From contig NZ_JARXHW010000029.1 in the NCBI RefSeq assembly GCF_031127805.1, positions 1-64,000 on the forward strand: 64,000 bases of DNA, given 5' to 3'. Below, one piece after another: positions 24,681-32,697 of this stretch. Position 1 is the stretch's first letter, and each line of letters begins with the position of its first letter. The notes beneath the pieces are model-generated. The model worked only from the letters and a program-made list of their open reading frames with translations. It was not told the DNA's origin and searched no databases. A program made the translations under genes and the position numbers. This stretch comes from Thalassobacterium maritimum (GTDB lineage: Bacteria; Verrucomicrobiota; Verrucomicrobiia; Opitutales; Coraliomargaritaceae).

Positions 24681-24986
24681 TTACTTAGCAGCGCGCTTGG
24701 GAGCGGACTTAAGAGCAGGCACGACGTTTTCAACATCTTCGTGAGGACGTGCGATCACGTGTGCACTCACAACTTCGCCGTAGCGACCTGCAGCTTCGGC
24801 GCCCGCTTCAATCGCAGCATTGACTGCAGCCACATCGCCAGTAACAACTGCGCTGACAAGTGCACTACCGACGCCCTTCATAGGGCCGGCGAGTTCAACG
24901 TTTGCTGATTTGAGCATAGCGTCTGTGCCTTGCACGAGACCGATGAGTCCTTTAGTTTCGAGAATTCCAATTGCTTGTTTAGCCAT
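24681..24986 (-). CDS. BMC-H hexameric shell protein
   Basis: A 101-residue single BMC domain: 'AIGILETKGLIGLVQGTDAMLKSANV', the pore loop 'KGVGSA' near residue 37, 'GDVAAVNAAIEAGAEAA' and 'HVIARPHEDVE'. A basic C-terminal tail (KSAPKRAAK) is additional. It forms hexamers that tile shell facets and gate metabolites. The pore loop differs from those of the other two BMC-H proteins here. Confidence 0.96.
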   Translation of the reverse strand: MAKQAIGILETKGLIGLVQGTDAMLKSANVELAGPMKGVGSALVSAVVTGDVAAVNAAIEAGAEAAGRYGEVVSAHVIARPHEDVENVVPALKSAPKRAAK

Positions 24987-25050
24987 AATATTTTGTAGGT
25001 TGATGTTTTTTATCTGAATTTAGATTGTAGGAAAGTTAGGTAGAGGAGTT

Positions 25051-26235
25051 TTAGCTGGCTTGCACCTTCCGGAAGACTTCTCGTGCGATCACGAGCTCTT
25101 CATTGGCAGGTATAACGAGCACTTTAATTTTGGAGTCGGGTGTGCTAATCACGCCCTCGGCTCCGCGAATTGCTTTCGCATTCGCTTCAGGATCTATTTG
25201 CACTCCGAAACCTTCGAGTCCGGCACAGACTGCAGCACGCAGATCGGCATCATTCTCGCCGATACCGGCAGTGAACACGATCGCCTCGGCGCCACCCATT
25301 TTAAAGAAGAAGGAGCCTGCCCAGTGGCGTATGCTATCGATCAATACATCGATCGCAAGTTGAGCATTTTCGTTCCCCTCTTCGATGGCTTCGCCAATAT
25401 CGCGAGCGTCGTTACTGACTCCGGAAAGCCCGAGCAAGCCGCTCTCTTTATTGAGCTGACGCTCTGCTTCTTCGACGGAGAGTCCCAACATCTTACAGAC
25501 ATAAGGGATCGCCATAGAATCCAGATCGCCGACACGATTGTTTTGCGGCAAGCCGCCTTGTGGGCTAAAGCCCATGCTGGCGCCGATCGCGACACCATTC
25601 TGAATCCCTGTCACGGAGCTGCTGCCACCGAGGTGGCAAGACAATACGCGCAAGGGAGCGCCGTCATACTCACCGGGTCCGTCGACGTAGAGTTGACGCA
25701 CACGATCAGCGATGGCTTCATTACCGAGCATTTCAGCGGAGCGCTCGGCCACAAACTTATGGCTGGCACCGTGAAAGCCGTAACGACGGATGCCCAAATC
25801 GCGCCAAGCCTGCGGAATCGCATAGTTGTAAGCGGCTGGAGTCATCCATTGATAAAAGGCCGTCTCAAAGAGCGCGACCCGCGGGACAGTTGGTAGTTTT
25901 TCCGCAAAGCAACGAATGCCGGCGGCATAAGCTGGATTGTGGGCGGGCGCGACTTCCTTGAAGCCTTCAAGTGCTTCAAGGACGCGCGCATCCGCGGTGA
26001 CACAACCACTGAGATCTTTACCGAGAACGGTCTTGAAACCAACGGCATCGATTTCTTCGCCAGATTGAAGATGCCCCTCCCCGACTAGACTTTCTAACAT
26101 CTCTTCGATGCAGCGAGTATAGTCAGTAACGCGTTCAAACCCACCACTGGCGAGTTGCGCGGCGTTGCTTTCGTCCATATCAAAGAGGCGATATTTGAAC
26201 GAGGTGGAACCAAGGTTTGCGATGAGAATCTTCAT
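25051..26235 (-). CDS. ackA: Acetate/propionate kinase family (short-chain acyl kinase)
   Basis: The 394-residue protein has the ASKHA phosphate-binding motifs of acetate kinases: 'ILIANLGSTSFKYRLF' at the start, 'RYGFHGASHKFVAERSAEML' (~175), 'LSCHLGGSSSV' (~210) and 'FTAGIGENDADLR' (~325). In a PVM-type BMC operon it should transfer phosphate from lactyl- or propionyl-phosphate, made by PduL, to ADP. This gives lactate plus ATP and recovers energy. There is no encapsulation helix. It lies between BMC-H genes and is preceded by a strong intercistronic hairpin. Confidence 0.94.
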   Translation of the reverse strand: MKILIANLGSTSFKYRLFDMDESNAAQLASGGFERVTDYTRCIEEMLESLVGEGHLQSGEEIDAVGFKTVLGKDLSGCVTADARVLEALEGFKEVAPAHNPAYAAGIRCFAEKLPTVPRVALFETAFYQWMTPAAYNYAIPQAWRDLGIRRYGFHGASHKFVAERSAEMLGNEAIADRVRQLYVDGPGEYDGAPLRVLSCHLGGSSSVTGIQNGVAIGASMGFSPQGGLPQNNRVGDLDSMAIPYVCKMLGLSVEEAERQLNKESGLLGLSGVSNDARDIGEAIEEGNENAQLAIDVLIDSIRHWAGSFFFKMGGAEAIVFTAGIGENDADLRAAVCAGLEGFGVQIDPEANAKAIRGAEGVISTPDSKIKVLVIPANEELVIAREVFRKVQAS

Positions 26236-26252
26236 ATCTTTTGAGTTAACTA

Positions 26253-26299
26253 GTTTTCAGTTAACCAGTTCCCCGTAAATAAACTGGAGAACTGAAAAC
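26253..26299 (-). repeat. Strong intercistronic hairpin upstream of the acyl kinase gene
   Basis: GTTTTCAGTT pairs with AACTGAAAAC (10 bp), then after a 2x2 internal loop CCAGTT pairs with AACTGG (6 bp), closing an 11-nt loop. It lies between a BMC-H gene and the kinase gene. There is no T tract, so mRNA processing or stability control is more likely than termination. Confidence 0.7.
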
Positions 26300-26328
26300 C
26301 GAAAAACTGATAAACCGAGCGAGCTCGC

Positions 26329-26607
26329 TTAAGCGATCCAATTACCGAGTTTACTAAGATCGTCGTGTGGACGAGGGATCACTTGCACAGCGACCACTTC
26401 ACCGATTTGACCTGCAGCATCTGCACCGGCTTCAACAGCAGCCTTAACTGCAGCGACATCACCTGTGAAGAAGCCTGTGACCAGACCGGAACCAATTTTT
26501 TCGTAGCCAGTCATTGCGACGTCGGCTGATTTAAGTGCGGCATCGCATGCTTCCATGAGGCTCACGAGCCCCTTACATTCGATCATTCCAATTGCTTGTC
26601 TTGCCAT
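26329..26607 (-). CDS. BMC-H hexameric shell protein
   Basis: A 92-residue BMC domain: 'QAIGMIECKGLVSLMEACDAALKSADV', pore loop 'KIGSG' near residue 37, 'GDVAAVKAAVEAGADAAG' and 'VIPRPHDDLSKLG'. The canonical small-residue pore suggests passage of small polar metabolites. It forms a pair with the next upstream BMC-H gene, separated by 26 bases. Confidence 0.96.
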   Translation of the reverse strand: MARQAIGMIECKGLVSLMEACDAALKSADVAMTGYEKIGSGLVTGFFTGDVAAVKAAVEAGADAAGQIGEVVAVQVIPRPHDDLSKLGNWIA

Positions 26608-26633
26608 AATAATATATCTCCCGATTTTAAGGG

Positions 26634-26903
26634 TTATGCTTCAAAGTATTTCAACAAGTCATCGTGCGGACGCGCAATGACGTGGGAGGCGACGAGTTCG
26701 CCAACACGGTTAGCCGCTTCGGCTCCCGCTTCGACAGCTGCTTTCACGCTGCCAACATCTCCTTTAACGAGAACAGTCAAAAAACCGCCGCCGATGGAGA
26801 CCTGCTTCACAAGGCTAACCGAGGCCGCCTTTGCCATAGCATCACTGGCTTCAATCGAGCCGGTGAGACCTTTTGTTTCTACTAATCCGATGGATTCACT
26901 CAT
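26634..26903 (-). CDS. BMC-H hexameric shell protein
   Basis: An 89-residue BMC domain: 'SIGLVETKGLTGSIEASDAMAKAASV', pore region 'QVSIGGG' near residue 37, 'GDVGSVKAAVEAGAEAAN' and 'HVIARPHDDLLKYFEA'. The glycine-rich pore differs from the KIGSG and KGVGSA pores of the other two hexamers, so the three may pass different substrates. It is the first shell gene after pduL. Confidence 0.96.
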   Translation of the reverse strand: MSESIGLVETKGLTGSIEASDAMAKAASVSLVKQVSIGGGFLTVLVKGDVGSVKAAVEAGAEAANRVGELVASHVIARPHDDLLKYFEA

Positions 26904-27010
26904 AATATTTGTGGGTTGTGTGTTGTGTTTGAATTAAACGCTAGAAAGCGAAGATTTGAGTAAAAGAGAACGCCGCGTAAACGTGGCGATAGTGCAGAAT
27001 ATTTAAACGG

Positions 27011-27694
27011 CTACTTAATGAGCTCGCAAGGGGTGTCTTGAGTAAAGCCGCAGGCGTTGCCCTCGTCGGTGTCGATATGAACCTCCAACTTAAAGGCAGG
27101 ATCCACTCGGACAAAAATGCGGTCAAAGGTGACGCCAACATCACCGCCGACGCGCAACTTCATAAATGACTTATCTTCGACGCCATAATAAGCGGCATCT
27201 TCGGGCGCCATATGGACGTGCGGCGCAGCGCGGATCACACCCTCCTTCATTTCAAGAAAACCTGCAGGCCCCATCAACATGCAGCCTGGTGTGCCGGCGA
27301 TGTCACCCGAGTTACGCACGGGTATCTTAAAGCCCAGAGAAATCGCATCGGTGTAGGCCAGCTCAACTTGATCAAAATCGCGACAGGGGCCAAGAATCCG
27401 CAAATTAGAGATTACACGGCTACGCGGCCCAATCATAGTCACCGACTCTTTAGCCGCATACTGACCATCCATGTATAGATCCTTCATGGGCGTCAGCGTG
27501 TGCCCTTTACCAAATAAGACCTCCACCGAAGCCTGCGATAAGTGGCAGTGACGCGCACTAATATTAACTACCAGTGGATTAGGAGCTGCATTCGAAGCTG
27601 AGCTCCGCAGCGAGCCTCCTTGGCCTACAAAACGAGAAAGACTCTGACGCACTAACTGCTCAACCTGAGCACGATTTAGGGGTGATTGACTCAT
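27011..27694 (-). CDS. pduL: PduL-type phosphate acyltransferase with encapsulation peptide
   Basis: Starting at the ATG at 27694 gives 227 residues. The frame is open further upstream, but that part is basic/aromatic, enters the promoter region and shows no family similarity. Residues 1-23 (MSQSPLNRAQVEQLVRQSLSRFV) form an encapsulation helix, followed by a Gly/Ser linker. PduL zinc-binding motifs are clear: 'NISARHCHLS' (~50) and 'APHVHMAPEDA' (~160), with 'GFKIPVRNSGDI'. It should exchange CoA for phosphate on lactyl- or propionyl-CoA, regenerating CoA in the shell. First gene of the BMC operon. Confidence 0.95.
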   Translation of the reverse strand: MSQSPLNRAQVEQLVRQSLSRFVGQGGSLRSSASNAAPNPLVVNISARHCHLSQASVEVLFGKGHTLTPMKDLYMDGQYAAKESVTMIGPRSRVISNLRILGPCRDFDQVELAYTDAISLGFKIPVRNSGDIAGTPGCMLMGPAGFLEMKEGVIRAAPHVHMAPEDAAYYGVEDKSFMKLRVGGDVGVTFDRIFVRVDPAFKLEVHIDTDEGNACGFTQDTPCELIK

Positions 27695-27712
27695 AGGAAT
27701 ATCTTTAGAAAA

Positions 27713-27741
27713 TTGGAATTTACAAAAGAAATCCAAATTTT
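27713..27741. promoter_or_regulatory. Imperfect palindrome in the BMC/deoR divergent promoter region
   Basis: AATTGGAATTT and AAATCCAAATT are inverted around ACAAAAG in the 105-base gap between pduL and the deoR gene. Two half sites with central spacing fit binding by the adjacent DeoR-type regulator, controlling both directions. This is inference; no second copy was found. Confidence 0.45.
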
Positions 27742-27799
27742 CCCCACATAAGTCAACATATTTCTTGCATTTTCCCAAATAAATCAAAAATTAGTGGGC

Positions 27800-28564
27800 A
27801 TGCTCGCCCCCGAACGCCAACAGCAAATACTCACACTCTTAGAAGAGCGCGGCACCGTGCGCACGATCGACCTCGCGGAAGAATTCCAGGTGACGGACGA
27901 AACGATTCGCCGCGACCTGCAGGTCCTCGCGGACAATCAACAGCTCAGCCGGGTCCACGGAGGCGCGAGCAGCCTCAATGGGCGCCCCAAGCTACAATCA
28001 TTCAGCGAACGTCACCTACTTGAAGTCGAAAAGAAGGAAGCAATCGCCAAAGTCGCGCTAGAACGCATTCGCCCGGGACAGACCTACGCCTTCGACAGCA
28101 GCACAACTAGTTTTGCACTGGTCACCATGCTACCCGACCTCCCCTACCGCGTGCTGACGAATGCCTATGCGGTCATCGCTCAACTCGTCAACATGGAGCA
28201 GATCGATTTAATTTCAACCGGGGGCAACTACCATCCAAAGACTCAAACCTTCATCAGCGGCGAGAGCTATAGTGTGCTACGCAGGCACAACATTAACTGC
28301 GCCTTTGTCTCCTGCATCGGACTCGATAAGCAACGCGGCCCCTCGGAGGGTTTCGAGCAGCAAGCCGTCTTCAAAGAGACACTCATACAAGTGGCGCAAA
28401 AAGTCGTGCTACTGGTCGACTCCACAAAACTAAATCAAAACTCCGAATACTTCTTCGCGAACCTACACGACATTACCGAAATCATTACCGATAACGGTGC
28501 CCCTGCCGACTTCGTCAAAGAGCTGCGAGCTGCGGGCTGCACCGTAACGATTGCCCAACCATAA
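27800..28564 (+). CDS. DeoR-family transcriptional regulator of the BMC/rhamnose locus
   Basis: An N-terminal DeoR helix-turn-helix (residues ~5-55: 'RQQQILTLLEERGTVRTIDLAEEFQVTDETIRRDL', key residues R, L, V, S/T, TIRRDL) is followed by the 'HGGASS' wing. The C-terminal sensor has 'AFDSSTTSFAL' and 'EQQAVFKETLI...VLLVDSTK', the sugar-phosphate-binding signature. A GTG two codons upstream (27794) is an alternative start. It diverges from the BMC operon and is 11 bases upstream of rhamnulokinase, so it most likely represses both until a phosphorylated intermediate binds. PVM-type loci typically include such a regulator. Confidence 0.93.
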   Translation: MLAPERQQQILTLLEERGTVRTIDLAEEFQVTDETIRRDLQVLADNQQLSRVHGGASSLNGRPKLQSFSERHLLEVEKKEAIAKVALERIRPGQTYAFDSSTTSFALVTMLPDLPYRVLTNAYAVIAQLVNMEQIDLISTGGNYHPKTQTFISGESYSVLRRHNINCAFVSCIGLDKQRGPSEGFEQQAVFKETLIQVAQKVVLLVDSTKLNQNSEYFFANLHDITEIITDNGAPADFVKELRAAGCTVTIAQP

Positions 28565-28575
28565 CTACCAATAAC

Positions 28576-30057
28576 ATGTCAGAGAAAAAAATCTACCTCG
28601 CTGTCGACCTAGGCGGTGGCAGCGGACGCGTCCTTGCCGGAGAATACGATGGCGAACGCATCGAGCTACAAGAGTTAAACCGATTCGAGAATCGACCGCT
28701 GGAACTCCCCGATGGGCGCCACTGGAACTTAACAGGCATTTACCTTGATGTCTTGGACGGTCTCAAAAATGCGGCCAAGAAATATGGCAAACACCCGATC
28801 AGTGTCGGCATCGACACTTGGGGCGTAGATTACTCGCTACTCGACAAAGATGGCCACCTACTGGGACTCCCCTACCAATATAGAGACCCTCGCACCGATG
28901 GCATGATGGACAAAGCCTTTTCCATCATTCCGAAAAAAGAAATTTACGAAGCGACGGGCATTCAATTCATGCCTTTCAACTCGGCTTTTCAACTGCTCTC
29001 CGAGGTCGAGCGACAGAGCCCCGCAGTGGAAGCAGCCGAAGACTTACTCTTCACACCCGACCTACTAGGCTACTGGCTCACGGGCAAAAAGACACAAGAA
29101 CGCAGCATCGCGAGCACCTCCCAACTCTACAATCCCAACAAACAAGACTGGGACTACCCTCTCATCGAGCGCCTCGGCCTGCCCAAGCGCCTCTTCAAGC
29201 AAATTACTGATGCCGGTGACACACTAGGTGAATTGCGTGCCCACCTAAAACAACACACAGGACTAAAGAAGCTCAAAGTGATCACCGTCGGCGGGCATGA
29301 TACTGCCAGCGCAGTGGCCGCAGTGCCCAGCCAGAAAACGACCCCCGCCTTCTTAAGTAGTGGCACCTGGTCTTTAATGGGGCTCGAACTATCCAAGCCA
29401 GTCATCTCCGAGCAATCTTTCCAAGACGCCTTCACGAACGAAATCGGCGTCAACGGCAGCGTTCGATTCTTAAAAAACATCTGCGGCCTATGGCTGATTC
29501 AAGAATCACGTCGCTACTGGCTCGACCACGGGCATGACTACAGCTACGCCGACATGGCGGGGCTGGCCTCGAAAGTAACACCTTTCCGATCCTTGGTCGA
29601 TCCCGACGATCCACGCTTCACCGAGGCCGGCCGCATGCCAGAGAAGATTCAAGACTTCTGCCGTGAGACCAAGCAACAGGTACCCGAAACCCCGGGCGAA
29701 ACCATCCGCTGCATCTACGAGAGCCTCGCGCTACGCTATGCTGAAGTCTGGGCCAAACTGCCCAACTACACAGACGAAGCGCCCGACTGCTTACACATCG
29801 TGGGTGGCGGCTGTCAGGATAAGCTCTTAAATCAATTCACCGCTAACGCGCTCGGCACCAAAGTATTGGCTGGCCCCGTCGAAGCCACCGGCCTCGGCAA
29901 TATCATTGCACAAATGATGGCCGACGGCGTCATTCAAACACTCGCTGAAGGCCGCCAGATCGTCGCCAAATCTTTCCCACTCGAAAGCTACGAGCCAGTC
30001 GACACGTCCGACTGGGATGCGGCAAAAGAACGCTTCAAAACCCTCTGCCAAAACTAA
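28576..30057 (+). CDS. rhaB: Rhamnulokinase (FGGY family)
   Basis: The 493-residue FGGY kinase follows RhaB along its length: 'AVDLGGGSGRVLAGEYDG', 'VGIDTWGVDYSLLD', 'GLPYQYRDPRTDGMMDKA', 'ATGIQFMPFNSAFQLLSE', 'GGHDTASAVAAVP' and 'FLSSGTWSLMGLE'. It phosphorylates L-rhamnulose, and possibly L-fuculose, with ATP to give the 1-phosphate used by the BMC aldolase. It shares a transcript with deoR. Neither L-rhamnose nor L-fucose isomerase is in the window, so the step before this kinase must be encoded elsewhere. Confidence 0.94.
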   Translation: MSEKKIYLAVDLGGGSGRVLAGEYDGERIELQELNRFENRPLELPDGRHWNLTGIYLDVLDGLKNAAKKYGKHPISVGIDTWGVDYSLLDKDGHLLGLPYQYRDPRTDGMMDKAFSIIPKKEIYEATGIQFMPFNSAFQLLSEVERQSPAVEAAEDLLFTPDLLGYWLTGKKTQERSIASTSQLYNPNKQDWDYPLIERLGLPKRLFKQITDAGDTLGELRAHLKQHTGLKKLKVITVGGHDTASAVAAVPSQKTTPAFLSSGTWSLMGLELSKPVISEQSFQDAFTNEIGVNGSVRFLKNICGLWLIQESRRYWLDHGHDYSYADMAGLASKVTPFRSLVDPDDPRFTEAGRMPEKIQDFCRETKQQVPETPGETIRCIYESLALRYAEVWAKLPNYTDEAPDCLHIVGGGCQDKLLNQFTANALGTKVLAGPVEATGLGNIIAQMMADGVIQTLAEGRQIVAKSFPLESYEPVDTSDWDAAKERFKTLCQN

Positions 30058-30112
30058 GCAACAGATACTCCCGCAGCGACCTGCGGCTTAAAATCTGAAA
30101 AAAACTACCATA

Positions 30113-31618
30113 ATGAAAAGCCAGAATCATATCGAAAACCCTGATGTCATACTTATCGGCAGCGGCATCATGTCCGCGACGCTTGGAGCTGTCTTAAAGG
30201 AAATGAATCCTAGTCTACGTATCCAACTATACGAGATGACTGACAACTTCGCGGCCGAAGCATCCAACGGCTGGCACAACGCAGGCACCGGCCATGCCGG
30301 CTTATGCGAACTAAGTTACACCCCAAACTATGGAGCCGATGGCGAAGTTGATGTCGCAAAAGCGATCGAGATCTATCATCAGTTTGAGCATTCTCTTCAA
30401 TTCTGGGGCTATGCGGCACGCACTGGCATGATCGACTCCGTCAAGGATTTCATCAATCCCGTCCCCCACTTAAGCTTTGTTTACGGACAGGAGCAAGTCG
30501 ACTTCTTACGCTCGCGTCATCGCCAGATGACGAAGCATCATTTCTTCAAAGAAATGGAGTATACCGAGGACCGCGACACCATACGCCAGTGGTCGCCGCT
30601 GATTCTGGATGGACGCGACGAAAACGAACCTGTCGCCATGACCCGCATGCCCTATGGAACCGACGTCAACTTCGGCGCGCTAGCTGGCAAACTAATCGAG
30701 TGGCTGGGCAAGCAAGAGGGCTGCGGATACGCCACGAAACACCGCATTACCGATCTCAACAAACGAGACGGCAAATGGGAGCTTGAGATCAAAGACCTCA
30801 ACACAAACAAGAGCTTCACCAATACTGCCAAATTCGTCTTCATCGGAGCAGGCGGCGGCAGCCTCCCTCTACTACAGAAGTCCGGTATCGACGAAGCCAA
30901 AGGCTTTGGCGGCTTTCCCATCGGCGGCCAATGGTTAATCTCCGAAAAGCCCGAGCTCGTCGAGCAGCACACCGCAAAAGTCTACGGCATGTCCCCCGGC
31001 GCGGCACCGACCATGGCAGTTCCGCACTTGGATACACGTATTATTGACGGTAAAAAAGCACTCCTCTTTGGGCCTTACGCATCATGGACGACTAAATTTT
31101 TGCATGAAGAAGGCAGCGCATTGGACCTGCCAGGGTCTATCCGTTTTGATAATATCGGCTCATTGATTAAAGTCGGGCTGCACAATATTCCACTCGTTCG
31201 CTACCTTGTCCAGCAAGGCACACAAAGCATGGAAACACGCTTAGGTGAGCTGCGTAACTTCTACCCGGGCGCAAAAGCTGAAGACTGGAAGCTGATTGAC
31301 GCAGGCATCCGCGTGCAAGCGATCAAAAAAGAAGATGGTGATGCGGGCATCGTGCACTTCGGAACCGAAATGGTTACAAGTGCCGATTGCAGTCTGACTG
31401 CACTATTGGGTGCATCACCAGGCGCATCCGTTTCAACCAATGTAATTGTTCAAATTGTACAAAAGTGCTTCTCCCATGAGCTCAAAACTGAAGAAGGTCA
31501 CAAGCGCATGAAGGCAATCATCCCCTCCTACGATGAAAACCTGATTGAGCCCCAACTAGCCGAGCGCCAAGCCGCACTCAGCAGAGAAGCAATGCAATCC
31601 CTCAACCTACTTTCCTAA
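30113..31618 (+). CDS. mqo: Malate:quinone oxidoreductase
   Basis: This 501-residue FAD protein has 'VILIGSGIMSATLGAVLKEM' at the N-terminus and the Mqo signature 'EASNGWHNAGTGHAGLCELSYTP' around residue 48-70 (key residues NGWNNAGTGH-like, CELNYTP-like). Other Mqo blocks include 'MPYGTDVNFG' and 'GASPGASVSTNV'. It is a peripheral inner-membrane enzyme that oxidises malate to oxaloacetate and passes electrons to quinone. It lies 55 bases after rhaB and before lutABC. With the BMC malate dehydrogenase it could move reducing equivalents from NADH to the quinone pool. That link is inference. Confidence 0.94.
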   Translation: MKSQNHIENPDVILIGSGIMSATLGAVLKEMNPSLRIQLYEMTDNFAAEASNGWHNAGTGHAGLCELSYTPNYGADGEVDVAKAIEIYHQFEHSLQFWGYAARTGMIDSVKDFINPVPHLSFVYGQEQVDFLRSRHRQMTKHHFFKEMEYTEDRDTIRQWSPLILDGRDENEPVAMTRMPYGTDVNFGALAGKLIEWLGKQEGCGYATKHRITDLNKRDGKWELEIKDLNTNKSFTNTAKFVFIGAGGGSLPLLQKSGIDEAKGFGGFPIGGQWLISEKPELVEQHTAKVYGMSPGAAPTMAVPHLDTRIIDGKKALLFGPYASWTTKFLHEEGSALDLPGSIRFDNIGSLIKVGLHNIPLVRYLVQQGTQSMETRLGELRNFYPGAKAEDWKLIDAGIRVQAIKKEDGDAGIVHFGTEMVTSADCSLTALLGASPGASVSTNVIVQIVQKCFSHELKTEEGHKRMKAIIPSYDENLIEPQLAERQAALSREAMQSLNLLS

Positions 31619-31877
31619 CTGCTCGAAATAAAGGAGTTACAATATGAATCTGCGATCCCCGATACTGCTCAAAATAATACCCTAGCAGCATCGGGGATTT
31701 TTTTGAAGTCAACAAATGCTGCACAGACCCATAAGATACTTGCATAATAAACCAAAACAGAATAAGCAACAGTGATACTACTATCAGAGGGACAATAGCC
31801 TCTTCACCCCCGCCACACAGAATAACCGCCAGATCACCTACAACATAAACAACCCAATCGTCGAACGAATCAGCCAT
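31602..31877 (-). CDS. Doubtful small membrane protein
   Basis: A 91-codon frame with an acidic N-terminus (MADSFDDW) and a long hydrophobic stretch (IVPLIVVSLLLILFWFIMQV). I do not recognise it. It overlaps the end of mqo by 17 bases, and the mqo terminator hairpin lies inside it, which argues against a conserved gene. It is kept because it otherwise fills a gap of about 300 bases. Confidence 0.2.
   Translation of the reverse strand: MADSFDDWVVYVVGDLAVILCGGGEEAIVPLIVVSLLLILFWFIMQVSYGSVQHLLTSKKSPMLLGYYFEQYRGSQIHIVTPLFRAVRKVG
31655..31704 (+). terminator. Rho-independent terminator after mqo
   Basis: ATCCCCGAT-A-CTGCT pairs with AGCAG-C-ATCGGGGAT around a 14-nt A/T-rich loop, followed by seven T residues. 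It separates deoR-rhaB-mqo from lutABC. Confidence 0.9.
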
Positions 31878-31920
31878 AAGATTCTTACCACATCTAACTG
31901 ATTAGTCCGAGCACATCTAA

Positions 31921-32694
31921 ATGAGTATGCTCCATACACCTCCCAATCGCCCCACAGGCAAGTCTATCCAACTGATGACGACCTGCCTCTGCGACGCCTT
32001 TTATGCCGACGTGGCCCAAGCCACCGTCGAAGTACTTGAGTTTCTCGGTTGCGAGATTGAACTGCCCGACGGGCAGACCTGCTGTGGACAGCCTGCCTTC
32101 AACTCCGGCGACTGGACCAGCTCCCGCAAAGTCGTGCGCCACACCGCCAAAGTATTTGCGGGTGACAAGCCGATCGTCGCCCCCTCGGGCTCCTGCGCGG
32201 CCATGGTCTTCCATGGTGCGCCTTTGGCTTTCGAAAAAGAAGCCGACCTACCGGTAATTCAAGCGCTGGCCAACCGCACCTGGGAGTTGCTGGACTTTAT
32301 CGTCTTCGGCCTCGGCGTGACTGAGTGGCCCGGCAAATTTGATGCCAAGATCACCGTGCACCGCAGTTGCCACCTGCGCGGCTCACGTAGCCCGGAAGCA
32401 ATGGCCAGCCTCTTAAGCTCGATCGAAGGCCTCACCGTAGAGCCGATCGACGAGACGGAACAATGTTGCGGTTTTGGCGGCACCTTCGCGGTCAGTTTCC
32501 CTAACATTTCCAACCGTATGGGCACGCTCAAAATTGAGAAGCTCACCGCCTGCAAGCCCGACATCGTGGCCGCAGCCGATATGGGCTGCATGATGCACTT
32601 CGGCGGCATGATGGAAAAACAAGGCTTCCCACAAAAGCGCATGCACGTCGCCCAAATCCTCCGCGACTCTCTCAAAAACGCAGGCAAGATCTAA
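31921..32694 (+). CDS. lutA: L-lactate oxidation Fe-S protein LutA/LldE
   Basis: The 257-residue protein has two cysteine-rich CCG domains: 'LMTTCLCDAFY...DGQTCCGQPAFNSG' (~18-62) and 'HRSCHLRG...EQCCGFGGTF' (~143-190), as in LutA/LldE. These bind an iron-sulfur cluster in the LutABC complex that oxidises L-lactate to pyruvate. It lies three bases upstream of lutB. In this locus it should consume the lactate produced by the compartment. Paralogous glycolate oxidase subunits also have CCG domains, but the lutABC gene order settles the call. Confidence 0.94.
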   Translation: MSMLHTPPNRPTGKSIQLMTTCLCDAFYADVAQATVEVLEFLGCEIELPDGQTCCGQPAFNSGDWTSSRKVVRHTAKVFAGDKPIVAPSGSCAAMVFHGAPLAFEKEADLPVIQALANRTWELLDFIVFGLGVTEWPGKFDAKITVHRSCHLRGSRSPEAMASLLSSIEGLTVEPIDETEQCCGFGGTFAVSFPNISNRMGTLKIEKLTACKPDIVAAADMGCMMHFGGMMEKQGFPQKRMHVAQILRDSLKNAGKI

Positions 32695-32697
32695 GCT

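Noticed and set aside
21027..27694. Ethanolamine (Eut) or B12-dependent propanediol (Pdu) compartment
   Set aside because: No diol dehydratase, ammonia lyase or B12-related gene is present; the class II aldolase and rhamnulokinase point to the PVM type.
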